The position numbers and the translations under genes were made by a program. A DNA stretch of 64,000 nucleotides, from the NCBI RefSeq assembly GCF_009765445.1, contig NZ_WHOY01000031.1:1242959-1306958 (forward strand). The letters run 5' to 3'. The notes beneath the pieces were generated by a model that made no database searches, was not told the origin of the DNA, and was given only the letters and a program-made list of their open reading frames with translations. Of the stretch, positions 37,793 to 50,145 are shown piece after piece. Each line of letters begins with the position of its first letter. Within the stretch, counting starts at the first letter, position 1. The DNA comes from Pantoea sp. BAV 3049 (GTDB lineage: Bacteria > Pseudomonadota > Gammaproteobacteria > Enterobacterales > Enterobacteriaceae).

Positions 37793-38341
37793 ATGTGTAT
37801 GACACTGCAACGTCATCAGCTGTTCTTAACCGGAGTGCTGGCAAACGTCGTAACGTTGCTGGTTATCTGGCGTATTCCGGGCGGCATTCTTCTGCTGCTG
37901 ACGCTGCTGCTAAGCTGGTTATTGCTGGGCCTGGCGGCGATCGATATCCACTCTCTGCAGCTTCCGGACCGGCTGACACTGACGCTGCTGTGGTCAGGGT
38001 TACTGAGCAACGCAAGCGGTTTTCTACCGGTGCCGCCGCTGACTGAGGCAGTCTTCGGTGCAGTGGCAGGCTACAGCGCGCTTTTTCTGCTCTCAAAGGG
38101 ATACCGACTGTTGCGGGGAAAAGAGGGGCTGGGGCGGGGTGATGCCAAACTGCTGGCCGCTCTCGGCGCGTGGCTGGGGATTTTCTGGCTTCCGGTGCTG
38201 ATGCTGATGGCTTCAGCAGTAGCGCTGATAGCGCTTGTTGCCGCTAGGTTGCTCAGCGGCCGCTCGTTGCAACAGCCATTTCCCTTTGGTCCGGCGCTGG
38301 CGCTGGCAGGCTGGGTGCTGTTTCTCTGGCAGAATGGCTGA
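37793..38341 (+). CDS. short type IV prepilin peptidase (A24 family)
   Basis: A 182-residue membrane protein with the two aspartates of A24 peptidases, in LAAIDIHSLQLPD and GLGRGDAKLLAALGAW (a G-x-GD-x-K type motif). It lacks the N-terminal cytoplasmic domain with the zinc CxxC motifs found in full PilD/GspO proteins. It would cleave the prepilin leader, plausibly that of PpdD encoded 6.5 kb away. The ATG at 37793 follows AAAGGAGGG. An upstream start at 37694 lacks such a site. It has about six predicted membrane segments and is convergent with secA. Confidence 0.85.
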   Translation: MCMTLQRHQLFLTGVLANVVTLLVIWRIPGGILLLLTLLLSWLLLGLAAIDIHSLQLPDRLTLTLLWSGLLSNASGFLPVPPLTEAVFGAVAGYSALFLLSKGYRLLRGKEGLGRGDAKLLAALGAWLGIFWLPVLMLMASAVALIALVAARLLSGRSLQQPFPFGPALALAGWVLFLWQNG

Positions 38342-38418
38342 GGACAGGCTGGCTACTGTTTCTCTGACTGAACGGTCGGGCTGGCCAGGCTCTTCAACGC
38401 TATTCAGGAAAGATTGCG

Positions 38419-38452
38419 AAAAAAAGGGCCGGAGAGAATCTCCAGCCCCTTT
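38419..38452 (-). terminator. rho-independent terminator of secA
   Basis: Minus strand AAAGGGGCTGGAGA-TT-CTCTCCGGCCCTTT followed by further T residues, 18 bp beyond the secA stop; the stem has one bulge and one G-T pair. It may also stop the converging prepilin peptidase transcript. Confidence 0.8.
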
Positions 38453-38469
38453 AGCGTCACAACCGGCTG

Positions 38470-41175
38470 TTATGCCAGACGGCCATGGCACTGCTTGTAT
38501 TTTTTACCTGAACCACAAGGACACAGATCGTTTCGACCCACTTTGCGATCGCCGGTCTGATCCGCCAGCGCAATCGCTGCTTCGGTTTCAGTATCCACAT
38601 GGCTCAGCTGCTGCTGCTGCGCCAGACGCTCGGCTTCTTCACGACGATGCTCTTCCATGGCTTCCACTTCTTCCGGCATGCGCACCTGAACTTTGCTCAG
38701 GGTGCTGATCACTTCATACTTCAGTGACTCCAGCATCGCGGCGAACATGGCGAAGGATTCGCGCTTATATTCCTGTTTTGGATCTTTCTGAGCATAACCA
38801 CGCAGGTGGATACCCTGACGCAGGTAATCCATCGCGGCCAGGTGCTCTTTCCACAGGCTGTCCAGCGTCTGCAGCATCACGCCTTTCTCGAAGTTACGCA
38901 TCATCTCAATGCCGACCACTTCTTCTTTACGCTGATACTGCTCCTTCGCCTGCTCCATGATGCGCTCACGCAGCGTCTCTTCATGCAATTCTGGTTCTTT
39001 ATCCAGCCATTCAGCAATCGGCAATGCCAGATCGAAGTCGTTGTTCAGACGCTCTTCCAGCCCCGGCACATCCCACATTTCTTCCAGAGACTGCGGTGGA
39101 ATGTAGCTATCGATGGTGGTTTTGAACACATCTTCACGGATGCTGCCGATGGTTTCAGAGACGTCCGCCACGTCCAGCAGCTCATTACGTTGAGTGTAGA
39201 TAGCGCGACGCTGGTCGTTAGCCACGTCATCATATTCCAGTAGCTGCTTACGAATATCGAAGTTACGGCTTTCCACTTTACGCTGTGCGTTGGCAATCGC
39301 TTTGGTCACCCATGGATGCTCGATGGCTTCGCCCGGCTTCATGCCCAGCTTGCGCATCATGTTGGTGACGCGGTCGGAGGCAAAGATACGCATCAGCGCA
39401 TCTTCCATTGACAGGTAGAAACGGGAAGAACCGTTGTCACCCTGACGACCAGAACGGCCCCGCAGCTGGTTATCGATACGACGGGATTCATGGCGCTCGG
39501 TACCAATGATGTGCAGACCGCCTGAAGCCAGCACCGCATCATGGCGAATCTGCCAGGCGCTCTTAATCTCTTCAATCTGTTCCGCCGTTGGCGCTTCCAG
39601 CGAGGCAATCTCTGCCTGCCAGCTACCCCCCAGCACGATATCCGTACCACGACCAGCCATGTTGGTGGCGATGGTCACAGCCGCTGGCTGACCAGCCTGA
39701 GCAACAATATCCGCTTCACGGGCGTGGAACTTGGCGTTCAGTACCGCATGTTTGATCCCGGCGCGGGTCAGCTCTTCTGACACCACTTCAGACTTCTCGA
39801 TGGAGATGGTACCCACCAGTACCGGCTGGCCGTTGGCGGTGCGCTCACGGATATCTTCGATGATCGCATCGATCTTCTCTTTCTCGGTCATGTAGACCAG
39901 ATCCGGCAGATCTTTACGCACCATTGGACGGTTGGTCGGCACCACGATGGTTTCCAGCTTGTAGATCGAGCTGAATTCAAACGCTTCGGTGTCTGCTGTA
40001 CCGGTCATGCCCGCCAGTTTGGCATACAGGCGGAAGTAGTTCTGGAAGGTGATAGAGGCCAGCGTCTGGTTCTCATTCTGGATCTCCACGCCCTCTTTGG
40101 CTTCCACGGCCTGATGCAGGCCGTCAGACCAGCGACGACCCTGCATGGTACGCCCGGTGTGTTCATCAACGATGATCACTTCACCGTCTTTCACGATGTA
40201 GTCAACGTCACGGGTAAACAGCACGTGGGCACGCAGTGCGGCGGTCACGTGGTGCATCATCATAATGTTGCCCGGAGAGTACAGAGACTCACCCTCTTCC
40301 ATGATGCCTTCGCTGACCATCAGCTCTTCAATGGCAACCAGACCACGCTCGGTCAGGTGGACCTGACGGGCTTTTTCGTCCACGGAGAAGTGGCCTTCCC
40401 CCTGGAAGGTGTCGGAATCCTCTTTTTCCTGGCGGATCAGACTCGGGATGATCTTGTTAACTTTGATATACAGCTCAGAGCTGTCTTCTGCCGGCCCGGA
40501 GATGATCAGCGGGGTACGCGCTTCATCGATCAGGATGGAGTCGACCTCATCCACCAGCGCATAGTTCAGCTTACGCTGCACGCGGTCTTCAGGGCTGAAA
40601 GCCATGTTGTCGCGCAGGTAGTCAAAACCGTATTCGTTGTTAGTTCCGTAAGTGATGTCCGCAGCGTAGGCTTCACGTTTGGCCGGAGCAGGCATGCCTG
40701 GCAAGTTGATGCCGATGGTCAGGCCGAGGAATTCAAACAGGCCACGGTTGTTTTCCGCATCACGCTGAGCCAGATAGTCATTCACGGTAACCACGTGAAC
40801 GCCTTTGCCACTGAGGGCATTCAGGTAAGCTGGCAGCGTTGCAGTCAACGTTTTACCTTCACCGGTACGCATTTCAGCGATGCAGCGATCGTTCAGTACC
40901 ATACCGCCGAGCAGCTGGACGTCAAAGTGACGCATGCCGAACACGCGCTTACTGGCTTCACGCACGGTCGCAAAGGCTTCCGGGATCAGATTTTCCAGCA
41001 CTTCGCCCTTTTCCAGACGCGCACGGAACTCAACGGTTTTCCCTTTGAGCTCATCGTCAGACAGCTTTTCGAAATCCGGTTCCATTTTGTTGATCTGTTC
41101 AACGACTTTGCGCATACGGCGCAGCGTGCGGTCATTGCTGCTACCAAAAACTTTGGTTAATAATTTGATTAACAT
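38470..41175 (-). CDS. secA: preprotein translocase ATPase SecA
   Basis: The motor of the Sec export pathway, coupling ATP hydrolysis to translocation through SecYEG. It has 901 residues, the E. coli length. Walker A is [17 protein letters not shown], Walker B/DEVD is [20 protein letters not shown], motif VI is [18 protein letters not shown] and the C-terminal SecB-binding zinc site is [14 protein letters not shown]. It is cotranscribed with secM, which controls its translation through ribosome arrest. The gap is 72 nt. Confidence 0.98.
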   Translation of the reverse strand: MLIKLLTKVFGSSNDRTLRRMRKVVEQINKMEPDFEKLSDDELKGKTVEFRARLEKGEVLENLIPEAFATVREASKRVFGMRHFDVQLLGGMVLNDRCIAEMRTGEGKTLTATLPAYLNALSGKGVHVVTVNDYLAQRDAENNRGLFEFLGLTIGINLPGMPAPAKREAYAADITYGTNNEYGFDYLRDNMAFSPEDRVQRKLNYALVDEVDSILIDEARTPLIISGPAEDSSELYIKVNKIIPSLIRQEKEDSDTFQGEGHFSVDEKARQVHLTERGLVAIEELMVSEGIMEEGESLYSPGNIMMMHHVTAALRAHVLFTRDVDYIVKDGEVIIVDEHTGRTMQGRRWSDGLHQAVEAKEGVEIQNENQTLASITFQNYFRLYAKLAGMTGTADTEAFEFSSIYKLETIVVPTNRPMVRKDLPDLVYMTEKEKIDAIIEDIRERTANGQPVLVGTISIEKSEVVSEELTRAGIKHAVLNAKFHAREADIVAQAGQPAAVTIATNMAGRGTDIVLGGSWQAEIASLEAPTAEQIEEIKSAWQIRHDAVLASGGLHIIGTERHESRRIDNQLRGRSGRQGDNGSSRFYLSMEDALMRIFASDRVTNMMRKLGMKPGEAIEHPWVTKAIANAQRKVESRNFDIRKQLLEYDDVANDQRRAIYTQRNELLDVADVSETIGSIREDVFKTTIDSYIPPQSLEEMWDVPGLEERLNNDFDLALPIAEWLDKEPELHEETLRERIMEQAKEQYQRKEEVVGIEMMRNFEKGVMLQTLDSLWKEHLAAMDYLRQGIHLRGYAQKDPKQEYKRESFAMFAAMLESLKYEVISTLSKVQVRMPEEVEAMEEHRREEAERLAQQQQLSHVDTETEAAIALADQTGDRKVGRNDLCPCGSGKKYKQCHGRLA

Positions 41176-41195
41176 AGTAAATAAATTCTCTCAAC

Positions 41196-41212
41196 CACCG
41201 CGTTCTGCGGTG
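41196..41212 (-). promoter_or_regulatory. secM-secA intergenic hairpin
   Basis: CACCGC-GTTCT-GCGGTG is a perfect 6-bp stem located 21-37 nt before the secA start. In E. coli an RNA helix here hides the secA ribosome site and is opened when a ribosome stalls on secM. The location fits, though the stem does not directly include the weak GAGAGAA site. Confidence 0.55.
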
Positions 41213-41247
41213 AAGCATTTAATTCAGGTATGATGGATTAACAAATA

Positions 41248-41745
41248 TTATGCGAGAGAAGCAGGTCCGGCGCGGATGCCCTGAATCCGGGCCAGCCACA
41301 GACCGGCCTGATAGCGGGGCTGGATTGTCGCCTGGCGCTGTTCTGTCTGGCGAATAATGGCTGGCGGTTTTGCCTCGTGGGTCAGTAACCCATTGAGCGT
41401 ATCCAGCAGCGCCAGCTTCTGTACTTCGAGCGGCACGGCCTGCTCGGCTGCTGGCAGACTGGCTGGCGTCAGCGTAAAGGAGAGATGGCGGATAACGGTG
41501 CGGATGGCATGCTGATGCCAGTAATCCACCGTAAAATTCGGCCTGCGGGCGCTTTCCTGCAGCAGAGCGAGACTGTCAAAACGCACACCGCTGCTTATAT
41601 TCAGGCTTCGGGAAGAGGTTTCTGGTAAGGTTGTACGGTCGCTGGCAGCATGTGGCAGGCCGAGACTCGCCGCGACCATCCCCAACAGGAGATGCGGCCA
41701 GAAATAACGTCTGCCAAATTGTCGCCAACGATTTAGAATACCCAC
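41248..41745 (-). CDS. secM: secretion monitor SecM
   Basis: An arrest peptide whose stalled translation raises secA expression when export is blocked. It has 165 residues from the GTG at 41745, matching the E. coli N-terminus ([20 protein letters not shown], then [13 protein letters not shown] as signal sequence). The arrest motif near the C-terminus is [17 protein letters not shown]. The E. coli consensus is F-x4-WI-x4-GIRAGP, so Phe is replaced by Tyr and Ile by Leu, while the essential W, GIRAGP and spacing are kept. A start at 41787 would add residues unlike the family and run into the divergent gene. Confidence 0.92.
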   Translation of the reverse strand: MGILNRWRQFGRRYFWPHLLLGMVAASLGLPHAASDRTTLPETSSRSLNISSGVRFDSLALLQESARRPNFTVDYWHQHAIRTVIRHLSFTLTPASLPAAEQAVPLEVQKLALLDTLNGLLTHEAKPPAIIRQTEQRQATIQPRYQAGLWLARIQGIRAGPASLA

Positions 41746-41766
41746 TGTTTTCCGCCGGAGCCTGCT

Positions 41767-42276
41767 ATGCGCGATAGTCGCCCGCAATCTATAGAAAATT
41801 TATTCGAAGCAACTGAAGGCCAGGGAATGCTGCAATCCATTCAGCATCGCGCCATTGCGCTGAACAAGCTGAACCGTGCGGTGCAGGGTGTTCTCCCGGC
41901 ACAGCTGCATCCCTGGTGCCGCGTGGCGAATTTTCGCCAGGGCATTCTGGTGCTCGAAACCGCTAATGCCAGCTGGATGATGCGCTTACGCTATGAGCAA
42001 TCCAGCCTGCTGTCAGCTTTACGAGCGCAAATATTACCATCTTTGACGGCAATCGACATCAGGATAAATCCATCGTTAGCAGTAAAAGGTCAGGAAAGCG
42101 CGCAGGAAAGCAGCAAACAGTCAGAAGAGAAATCAGCAGGACGTCAGCTCAGTGAGCATAGTGCGGAAATATTGCGGAGTGTCGCAAGCCGAAGCCCGGA
42201 AAAACTGAAGAAGATAATAGAACGACTGGCGTCACTGGCCGGAGAGAGTACCAGCTCAACCAGTCGTAATAAGTAG
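41767..42276 (+). CDS. DUF721 / DciA family protein
   Basis: A 169-residue protein with an N-terminal DUF721 domain: [20 protein letters not shown], then [20 protein letters not shown] and [20 protein letters not shown]. The C-terminal tail is low-complexity Ser/Glu/Lys. DciA proteins with this domain assist loading of the DnaB replicative helicase in bacteria without DnaC. It lies between the divergent secM (22 bp) and convergent lpxC (7 bp). Whether it still acts in helicase loading is unknown. Confidence 0.8.
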   Translation: MRDSRPQSIENLFEATEGQGMLQSIQHRAIALNKLNRAVQGVLPAQLHPWCRVANFRQGILVLETANASWMMRLRYEQSSLLSALRAQILPSLTAIDIRINPSLAVKGQESAQESSKQSEEKSAGRQLSEHSAEILRSVASRSPEKLKKIIERLASLAGESTSSTSRNK

Positions 42277-42283
42277 CTCTGGT

Positions 42284-43222
<939 letters not shown>

Positions 43223-43230
43223 TCATCCGA

Positions 43231-43253
43231 CCGCCAGTATATCTTACTGGCGG
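43231..43253 (-). promoter_or_regulatory. stem-loop in the lpxC leader
   Basis: CCGCCAGTA-TATCT-TACTGGCGG has perfect 9-bp arms between the lpxC promoter and its start codon. It has no T-run, so a role in RNA stability, translation, or processing of ftsZ-lpxC readthrough RNA is more likely than termination. Confidence 0.6.
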
Positions 43254-43259
43254 GCGAAC

Positions 43260-43288
43260 ACTTTAGCACAAAGAGCGGAGAATCCCAA
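43260..43288 (-). promoter_or_regulatory. sigma70 promoter of lpxC
   Basis: TTGGGA (43283-43288) and TAAAGT (43260-43265) on the minus strand are separated by 17 bases, in the ftsZ-lpxC gap. Confidence 0.65.
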
Positions 43289-43302
43289 TTCTCAGGAAAT
43301 TC

Positions 43303-44460
43303 TTAGTCCGCCTGCTTACGCAGGAAGGCCGGAATATCCAGATAATCAGGCTCTTTGTTGGTTTGCGTACCCGGATCGTTGACCACTTTCGCCGCAGGTT
43401 TCTGCTCCTGAGGCAACGGGGCCATGCCGTGCTGCTGATAGCGATGATCCATCACAGGCTGGGTTTGCTGCTGTTTATTGGTTACCAACGTGATTTCCGG
43501 ACGTTTGTCCATGCCGATACCAGTAGCCACAACGGTTACGCGCAGCTCGTCGTTCATTTCCGGATCCAGCGAGGTACCGATAACCACGGTCGCATTGTCG
43601 GAAGCAAACGCACGGATGGTGTTACCTACAGTCTCGAACTCATCCAGACGCAGGTCGAAGCCAGCAGTGATGTTAACCAGCACGCCGCGAGCGCCAGACA
43701 GGTCGATATCTTCCAGCAGTGGACTGGAGATCGCCATTTCAGCCGCTTCTTCAGCGCGGTCTTCACCACAAGCCACGCCAGAACCCATCATCGCGTAGCC
43801 CATTTCGGACATCACGGTGCGCACGTCAGCAAAGTCGACGTTCATCAGGCCAGGACGGGTGATCAGTTCAGCGATACCCTGTACCGCGCCTTTCAGCACG
43901 TCGTTGGCTGCACCAAACGCATCCAGCAGAGAGATACCACGGCCCAGTACTTTCAACAGCTTGTCGTTTGGAATTGTAATCAGAGAATCGACATGCTTGG
44001 AGAGTTCGGCAATCCCCTGCTCAGCGAAAGCCATGCGTTTTTTGCCTTCGAAATTGAAAGGCTTTGTCACCACAGCAACGGTCAGGATACCTAAGTCTTT
44101 TGCGACTTCAGCCACAACTGGTGCAGCGCCGGTACCCGTACCGCCACCCATGCCAGCTGCGATAAACACCATGTCTGCACCTTCCAGCGCCTGACGCAGT
44201 GCTTCACGATCTTCTTCAGCAGAGTTACGGCCCACTTCCGGGTTCGCGCCAGCCCCCAGACCTTTGGTAATCCCGTTACCAATCTGGATAGTCTGGCCTA
44301 CTGCCGTTTTACGTAACGCCTGGGCGTCGGTGTTAACGGCAAAGAACTCTACGCCTTCGATGCGCTCGCGCACCATGTGCTCTACGGCGTTACCGCCGCC
44401 GCCGCCGACGCCGATGACTTTAATCACCGCGTCATTGGTTAATTCCATAGGTTCAAACAT
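43303..44460 (-). CDS. ftsZ: cell division tubulin homologue FtsZ
   Basis: A GTPase that polymerises into the division ring. It has 385 residues. The tubulin signature [10 protein letters not shown], the T7 loop [11 protein letters not shown] and the conserved C-terminal peptide [14 protein letters not shown] that binds FtsA and ZipA are all present. It lies 71 bp after ftsA, the same arrangement as in E. coli. Confidence 0.98.
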   Translation of the reverse strand: MFEPMELTNDAVIKVIGVGGGGGNAVEHMVRERIEGVEFFAVNTDAQALRKTAVGQTIQIGNGITKGLGAGANPEVGRNSAEEDREALRQALEGADMVFIAAGMGGGTGTGAAPVVAEVAKDLGILTVAVVTKPFNFEGKKRMAFAEQGIAELSKHVDSLITIPNDKLLKVLGRGISLLDAFGAANDVLKGAVQGIAELITRPGLMNVDFADVRTVMSEMGYAMMGSGVACGEDRAEEAAEMAISSPLLEDIDLSGARGVLVNITAGFDLRLDEFETVGNTIRAFASDNATVVIGTSLDPEMNDELRVTVVATGIGMDKRPEITLVTNKQQQTQPVMDHRYQQHGMAPLPQEQKPAAKVVNDPGTQTNKEPDYLDIPAFLRKQAD

Positions 44461-44531
44461 AATTTCTCTCCGTTATGTGCCTGTCGCCGGGAGATCATAA
44501 ACAAGCTTAGCATGATCCCCTTTTCTCAAAA

Positions 44532-45788
44532 TTAAAACTCTTTTCTCAGCCAGCTGTTGATTCGTTTGAACCAGTTGCCCACTGAGGCTCTTTTTTCCAC
44601 ATCTGCCTCACCGCTGAGGTGAGACTCTTTTCCGTAGTGCAGTAAGCCAACCGCCGTTGAGTAGTATGGCTCCTGCGCGTAATCCGTTAATCCAGTAATG
44701 TTCAGCGGCTGTCCGATACGCACCTGCGTGTGGAACACACGCTGGGCGCAAGCCGCCAATCCTTCAATCTGTGCCGCGCCGCCGGTCAGGACAATACCTG
44801 CCGCCAGGTGGTGCTTAACGCCCTGGGTGCGCAGCTGCTCCTGCAATTGCAGGATTTCATCGTTCACCAGGTTCAGCAGCTCGGTGTAACGAGGTTCAAT
44901 CACTTCAGCCAGCGTCTGTCGCTGCAGGCTTCTTGGTGGTCGGCCGCCCACGCTCGGCACTTCAACGTTTTCGTCTTTGCCCACAATGGAGCCCAGCGCA
45001 CAGCCGTGACGAACTTTAATCGCTTCCGCATCGGTTGGCGGAGTGCCGAATGCATAAGCGATGTCGCTGGTAACCACGTTACCAGCGTAGGGAATCACTT
45101 TGGTGTGGCGCAGTGCCCCACCGGTATAGACCGCGATATCCATGGTACCGCCGCCTACGTCCACCACGCAGACGCCCAGCTCACGTTCATCTTCAGTCAG
45201 CACGGCAAAGCTGGAAGCCAGACCGGCAAAAATCAGTTGGTCAACTTTCAGGCCACATCGTTCAACCGCTTTGACAATGTTTTTTGCCATATCGTTGTGG
45301 CATGTGATCAGGTGCACCTTTGCCTGCATACGCACGCCGGACAAACCGACCGGGTTCTTGATCCCTTCCTGATAGTCGATCGCATATTCTTGCGGAATAA
45401 CATGGAGGATGCGGTGTTCATCACGAACACGAACGGATTTCGCGGTGTGGACCACGTTTTCCACATCTTCCTGGGTCACTTCCTCTTCGGAAATAGGAAC
45501 CATCCCTATTTCGTTCTGGCAACTGATGTGTTTCCCCGATAATGCAAGGTATACCGAAGAAATCTGACAGTCTGCCATCAGCTCTGCCTGGTCAATCGCA
45601 CGCTGTACGCACTTCACGACGGACTCCAGATCGTTCACGCCGCCTTTATCCATCCCGCGGGAGGGACAGCTGCCCACCCCGATGATGTTGACCATGCCAT
45701 CGGGCAGAATTTCCCCTACCAAAGCGGCGACCTTCGCGGTGCCGATTTCGAGTCCAACTACCAGTTTTCTGTCCGTCGCCTTGATCAT
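44532..45788 (-). CDS. ftsA: cell division protein FtsA
   Basis: An actin-like ATPase tethering FtsZ to the membrane. It has 418 residues (E. coli 420). The phosphate-binding motifs [15 protein letters not shown] and [17 protein letters not shown] are present, as is the C-terminal amphipathic membrane helix [14 protein letters not shown]. It overlaps ftsQ by 4 bp. Confidence 0.98.
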   Translation of the reverse strand: MIKATDRKLVVGLEIGTAKVAALVGEILPDGMVNIIGVGSCPSRGMDKGGVNDLESVVKCVQRAIDQAELMADCQISSVYLALSGKHISCQNEIGMVPISEEEVTQEDVENVVHTAKSVRVRDEHRILHVIPQEYAIDYQEGIKNPVGLSGVRMQAKVHLITCHNDMAKNIVKAVERCGLKVDQLIFAGLASSFAVLTEDERELGVCVVDVGGGTMDIAVYTGGALRHTKVIPYAGNVVTSDIAYAFGTPPTDAEAIKVRHGCALGSIVGKDENVEVPSVGGRPPRSLQRQTLAEVIEPRYTELLNLVNDEILQLQEQLRTQGVKHHLAAGIVLTGGAAQIEGLAACAQRVFHTQVRIGQPLNITGLTDYAQEPYYSTAVGLLHYGKESHLSGEADVEKRASVGNWFKRINSWLRKEF

Positions 45789-46624
45789 TGTTGTTTAGCC
45801 TGTGCCTGATTCTGTTGCTTGTTACCGTCAGTGGTCTGAATTAATGGCGGTGCCCATCCTACTGCCGCGCCAGAGTCATATCGCAGGTCCACGTAACTGA
45901 TCCGCTTGTTTTCCGTTTGTGCCTGCTGCTGCAGCGTTGGGGAGAGTTGGATGAAGCGCTTCAGCCTCTTCATATCCTCGTTGCGCCCTAACTCCAGACG
46001 CACATCATCGCTCAACACCAGTTGCCATGACCGCCGCGCGGTCATTGAGGCCGCCTTCAACTTAAACTTGCTGGCGGCCAGCAGGTCACTCATCTGGTGA
46101 TACCCGGTCAGAACCTCTGACTCGCTGCCTTCCGGACCGTAAAGCATTGGCAACGCTTCTTTACCAATGTGGTTGGCCGGCACGCTGAAGGATTTTCCTT
46201 CGGCATCAACCATGTGCAGGTCATTCCAGCGGGCTACGGGCACATATTCAACCAGATGAATCTTTAATTCGTCCGGCCACTGCTTACGCACGCTCACCTG
46301 CTGGATCCACGGCAGGCGTTCAATCTGCTGCTGGATAACATCCACGTCCTGCGACATGAAGGTTCCAGGCGCGCCAAGCGACAAAATAGCCTGGCGAATA
46401 TCATCATGGGTGGTGTAGTGCATCTGCCCTGTCACCACCAGCCTGGACAGCGGCAGGCGGGAAGCATCGTTCATCCACTTCACCACCACTAATCCACCAG
46501 CCAGCATTACACCCAGCACCATCAGCAGAAAGATGATGCCCGCCAGCCTGGAGCCATTACTGCGGCCGGTACGCGCTTTTTCCTGCGCCTCACGGTTTCG
46601 GACATTCAGAGCGGCCTGTGACAT
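45785..46624 (-). CDS. ftsQ: cell division protein FtsQ
   Basis: A bitopic divisome protein of 279 residues. A short basic cytoplasmic tail is followed by the transmembrane helix [20 protein letters not shown], then a POTRA domain ([20 protein letters not shown]) and the beta domain that binds FtsB/FtsL. The C-terminus is Gln-rich. Only one base separates its start from the ddlB stop. Confidence 0.97.
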   Translation of the reverse strand: MSQAALNVRNREAQEKARTGRSNGSRLAGIIFLLMVLGVMLAGGLVVVKWMNDASRLPLSRLVVTGQMHYTTHDDIRQAILSLGAPGTFMSQDVDVIQQQIERLPWIQQVSVRKQWPDELKIHLVEYVPVARWNDLHMVDAEGKSFSVPANHIGKEALPMLYGPEGSESEVLTGYHQMSDLLAASKFKLKAASMTARRSWQLVLSDDVRLELGRNEDMKRLKRFIQLSPTLQQQAQTENKRISYVDLRYDSGAAVGWAPPLIQTTDGNKQQNQAQAKQQ

Positions 46625-46625
46625 A

Positions 46626-47546
46626 TCAGTCGGCCAGCTCCAGAATGCGGGCGACCAGCTGCGGGAAGGTCATTCCGGCCTGCTTGCCTGCCATCGGCAC
46701 CAGGCTGTGGCTGGTCATGCCTGGCGAGGTATTTACCTCCAGCAGATAAAACTCGCCATCGCCGCCCATCATCACGTCCACTCGTCCCCAGCCGCTGCAG
46801 CCCAGAGCGCGCCAGGCCTTCAGCACGATGTCGCTCAGTTCAGCTTCTTTTTCAGCAGACAATCCGCTCGGGCAGAAGTATTCAGTATCGTCAGAAAAGT
46901 ATTTAGCTTCATAGTCATAGAATTCAGAAACGACCTGAATTCGTATAGACGGTAGAATGTCATTACCGATCACGCCAACGGTATATTCCGGACCGCTCAA
47001 AAAAGCCTCAATCAGCACGTCATCATCGTGACGGAAAGCCTCATCAACCGCAGCCTGAAGCGAGTCAGCCTGATTCACGCGGGTGATCCCGACGCTGGAG
47101 CCTTCATTGCTTGGCTTGACGAACAGCGGCAGCCCTAAAGCAGCAATGCGCGCCTGGGTTTCTGCGCTAAGACCCGCATCCATCTCCTTACGGGTGATAG
47201 CCACATAAGGGAAAACCGGCAAACCACAGCCTTGCCACAGGCATTTGGTGCGCAGCTTGTCCATAGTGATGGCCGATGCCATCACGCCGCTACCGGTATA
47301 AGGGATCTGCAGGAATTCCAGCACGCCCTGCAGCGTACCATCTTCACCACCACGACCATGCAGCGCGATAAAGGCTTTATCGAACCCCTCTTCTTTCAGA
47401 CGCATTACCGGGAAATCACGAATATCCACCGCATGAGCATCAATACCGGCTTCTTTCAGCCCGGCCAGCACTGCGTTACCGGACATCAGCGAAACTTCAC
47501 GCTCAGCAGAAGTGCCACCCAGCAATACCGCTACTTTCTCAGCCAT
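46626..47546 (-). CDS. ddlB: D-alanine--D-alanine ligase B
   Basis: An ATP-grasp ligase making the D-Ala-D-Ala dipeptide of peptidoglycan. It has 306 residues from the ATG at 47546 ([20 protein letters not shown]), the E. coli length; a start at 47615 lies inside murC. Family motifs are [33 protein letters not shown] and [13 protein letters not shown]. It overlaps murC by 8 bp. Confidence 0.97.
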   Translation of the reverse strand: MAEKVAVLLGGTSAEREVSLMSGNAVLAGLKEAGIDAHAVDIRDFPVMRLKEEGFDKAFIALHGRGGEDGTLQGVLEFLQIPYTGSGVMASAITMDKLRTKCLWQGCGLPVFPYVAITRKEMDAGLSAETQARIAALGLPLFVKPSNEGSSVGITRVNQADSLQAAVDEAFRHDDDVLIEAFLSGPEYTVGVIGNDILPSIRIQVVSEFYDYEAKYFSDDTEYFCPSGLSAEKEAELSDIVLKAWRALGCSGWGRVDVMMGGDGEFYLLEVNTSPGMTSHSLVPMAGKQAGMTFPQLVARILELAD

Positions 47547-49014
47547 GATGATCCTCTTCTTTCGTCTGCGGTTGTAACTTCTGGTCGGCCAGCTTGCGGG
47601 CGACACGCCCCACATTGCCTGCGCCCTGCACCAGGATTAAATCGTTGCCGGAAAGCGCAGGTGCCAGCATTTCCAGCACTGAATCATGGTCTGAGACCAG
47701 AATCGGGTCGACTTTGCCACGGCTGCGAATGGTGCGGCACAGCGAACGGCTGTCCGCTCCCGGAATCGGTGTTTCACCGGCCGGGTAGACATCCAGCATC
47801 ACCAGCACATCCACCTGCGACAGGACGTTGGCAAAGTCGTCATACAGATCACGGGTTCGCGTGTAGCGGTGCGGCTGGAAAATCATTACCAACTGACGGT
47901 CAGGCCAGCCAGCGCGCGCGGCCTTAATCGTCACATCCACTTCCGTTGGATGGTGGCCATAGTCATCAACCAGCATTGCCGTGCCCTGCACACCGTTCAC
48001 TTCCTGCAGCGGATATTCGCCAAGGAAATCAAAACGGCGACCGGTACCTTGGAAGCTTTCCAACGCACTGAGGATCTCTTCATCATCAATGCCTTCTTCT
48101 GTTGCCACAGCAACCGCAGCAGCGGCGTTCAGCGCGTTGTGACGACCAGGCGCATTCAACGTAACGCGCATTAGCGGTTTGTCCTGACGGGCCAGAGTAA
48201 AGTGCCCCTGAGCGCCATGCTGCTCATAGCTGGCAATGCGTACATCAGCGTCTTCGCTGAAACCATAAGTGGTGATCTGACGCCCGACGCGAGGGATTAA
48301 GTCGCGGATAACGGCATCATCAACACAAAGCACCGCACGGCCATAAAACGGCAAATTGTGCAGGAAGTTAATGAACGTCTGCTTCAGGTTCTCAAAGTCG
48401 CCCTGGTATGTATCCATATGGTCAGCTTCGATGTTGGTGACAATCGCTACCATCGGCTGCAGGTGCAGGAACGAGGCATCGCTCTCATCCGCTTCCGCAA
48501 TCAGGTAACGGCTGCTGCCCAGTCGGGCATGGGTGCCTGCCGCCTTGACCAGGCCGCCGTTCACAAACGTTGGATCCAGGCCGCCTTCTGCATAAATGCT
48601 GGAAACCATCGCCGTGGTGGTCGTTTTACCGTGGGTACCTGCAACGGCAATGCCGTGGCGGAAACGCATCAGTTCGGCCAGCATCTCTGCACGGCGGATT
48701 ACCGGGATACGCGCTTCGCGAGCGGCGATAATTTCCGGGTTGTCCTGCGATACTGCGGTGGAAACCACCACCACGCTGGCATCGCTGACGTTCTCAGGGC
48801 GATGGTTAAAATAGATGGTCGCACCCAGCGCAGTCAGATGCTGGGTCACCGCATTTGGAGCCAGGTCCGAACCGCTGATTTCATAGCCTTCATTCGCCAA
48901 CACTTCGGCAATACCGCCCATGCCGGCACCACCGATGCCAACAAAGTGAATGTGCCGGACGCGACGCATCTCGGGCACGATAGAACGCAGTTTTGCCAGT
49001 TGTTGTATATTCAT
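47539..49014 (-). CDS. murC: UDP-N-acetylmuramate--L-alanine ligase
   Basis: Adds L-Ala to UDP-MurNAc in the cytoplasm. It has 491 residues (identical to the E. coli length), with the Rossmann-like [20 protein letters not shown], the ATP loop [11 protein letters not shown] and [10 protein letters not shown]. It lies 72 bp after murG. Confidence 0.98.
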   Translation of the reverse strand: MNIQQLAKLRSIVPEMRRVRHIHFVGIGGAGMGGIAEVLANEGYEISGSDLAPNAVTQHLTALGATIYFNHRPENVSDASVVVVSTAVSQDNPEIIAAREARIPVIRRAEMLAELMRFRHGIAVAGTHGKTTTTAMVSSIYAEGGLDPTFVNGGLVKAAGTHARLGSSRYLIAEADESDASFLHLQPMVAIVTNIEADHMDTYQGDFENLKQTFINFLHNLPFYGRAVLCVDDAVIRDLIPRVGRQITTYGFSEDADVRIASYEQHGAQGHFTLARQDKPLMRVTLNAPGRHNALNAAAAVAVATEEGIDDEEILSALESFQGTGRRFDFLGEYPLQEVNGVQGTAMLVDDYGHHPTEVDVTIKAARAGWPDRQLVMIFQPHRYTRTRDLYDDFANVLSQVDVLVMLDVYPAGETPIPGADSRSLCRTIRSRGKVDPILVSDHDSVLEMLAPALSGNDLILVQGAGNVGRVARKLADQKLQPQTKEEDHHG

Positions 49015-49086
49015 CTCTTCTGCCTGTCGGCGCCTTTCGGTAACCGGTTATGAGACGAATAAATTCGTCCCAGGAAATTCATTTTT

Positions 49087-50145
49087 TTACAGTGCCGCTT
49101 TGCTGACTTCCGCTGCCACCCTTTCGGTTGCATCCGGGATAGCCACTGCACGGGCTTTCTCTGCCATGTTCAGTAATGCCGGACGATCCCATCCGGCCAG
49201 CGTTTCCGCCACGACTTCCGCAGTGAACTGCGGTTGTTCGTAAATTTTTGCTGCACCTGCTTTTTCCAGTGGCAGCGCGTTCCAGTACTGCTGACGATCC
49301 TTATGCTGGAACGGAACGAAGATGGCCGGTAAACCTGCCGCCGCCACTTCGCTGACGGTCAGCGCCCCTGAGCGACAAACCACCACGTCTGCCCAGGCAT
49401 AGGCCGCTGCCATATCGTCAATAAACTCTGTCACTTTATGGCCAGTTTGGTTCACTTGCTGGTAAGCCTGATTCACACTTTCCAGCGCGCCCTTCCCTAC
49501 CTGATGCCAGAGCGTGATTTTATCGCCAAGCTTCGCAGCCACTTCCGGCATAGTCTGGTTCAGCACGCGAGCGCCCTGACTGCCACCAATCACCAGCACC
49601 CGAACCGGGCCAGAACGATCCGCCATCCGCACTTCAGGCAATGGCAGCGCCAGCACATCGGTTCTCACCGGATTCCCCACCACTTCCGCATTCGGGAATG
49701 CACCGGGGAAGGCCTGCATCACTTTTTTGGCAATCTTCGCCAGCCATTTGTTGGTTAGCCCGGCAATGCCGTTCTGCTCATGCAGCACCACCGGGATGCC
49801 GCAGCTCCAGGCGGCCAGGCCACCAGGACCGGAAACATAACCGCCCATGCCCAGCACCACGTCCGGCTGATAAGCCTTCATAATCGCTCTGGCCTGGCGT
49901 ACCGCGGTGAAAATACGCAGCGGAGCGGTAATCATTGCCTTCAGCCCTTTGCCGCGCAGCCCACTGATGCGGATAAAATCAATATCGATACCATTTTTCG
50001 GGACCAGATCGGCTTCCATACGGTCCGCCGTGCCGAGCCAGCGCACCTGCCAGCCCTGCTCCATCAGATGGTGAGCTACCGCCAGCCCGGGGAACACATG
50101 TCCGCCAGTTCCGCCAGCCATCACCATCAAACGCTTGCCTTTCAT
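49087..50145 (-). CDS. murG: UDP-GlcNAc:lipid I transferase MurG
   Basis: The membrane-associated GT28 glycosyltransferase converting lipid I to lipid II. It has 352 residues (E. coli 355). Glycine-rich loops are [35 protein letters not shown] and [19 protein letters not shown]; the donor-binding [20 protein letters not shown] is conserved. It overlaps ftsW by 4 bp. Confidence 0.98.
   Translation of the reverse strand: MKGKRLMVMAGGTGGHVFPGLAVAHHLMEQGWQVRWLGTADRMEADLVPKNGIDIDFIRISGLRGKGLKAMITAPLRIFTAVRQARAIMKAYQPDVVLGMGGYVSGPGGLAAWSCGIPVVLHEQNGIAGLTNKWLAKIAKKVMQAFPGAFPNAEVVGNPVRTDVLALPLPEVRMADRSGPVRVLVIGGSQGARVLNQTMPEVAAKLGDKITLWHQVGKGALESVNQAYQQVNQTGHKVTEFIDDMAAAYAWADVVVCRSGALTVSEVAAAGLPAIFVPFQHKDRQQYWNALPLEKAGAAKIYEQPQFTAEVVAETLAGWDRPALLNMAEKARAVAIPDATERVAAEVSKAAL

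Noticed and set aside
40114-41160. 348-codon plus-strand frame opposite secA
   Set aside because: An antisense shadow of a highly conserved gene, with composition typical of reverse-strand translation.
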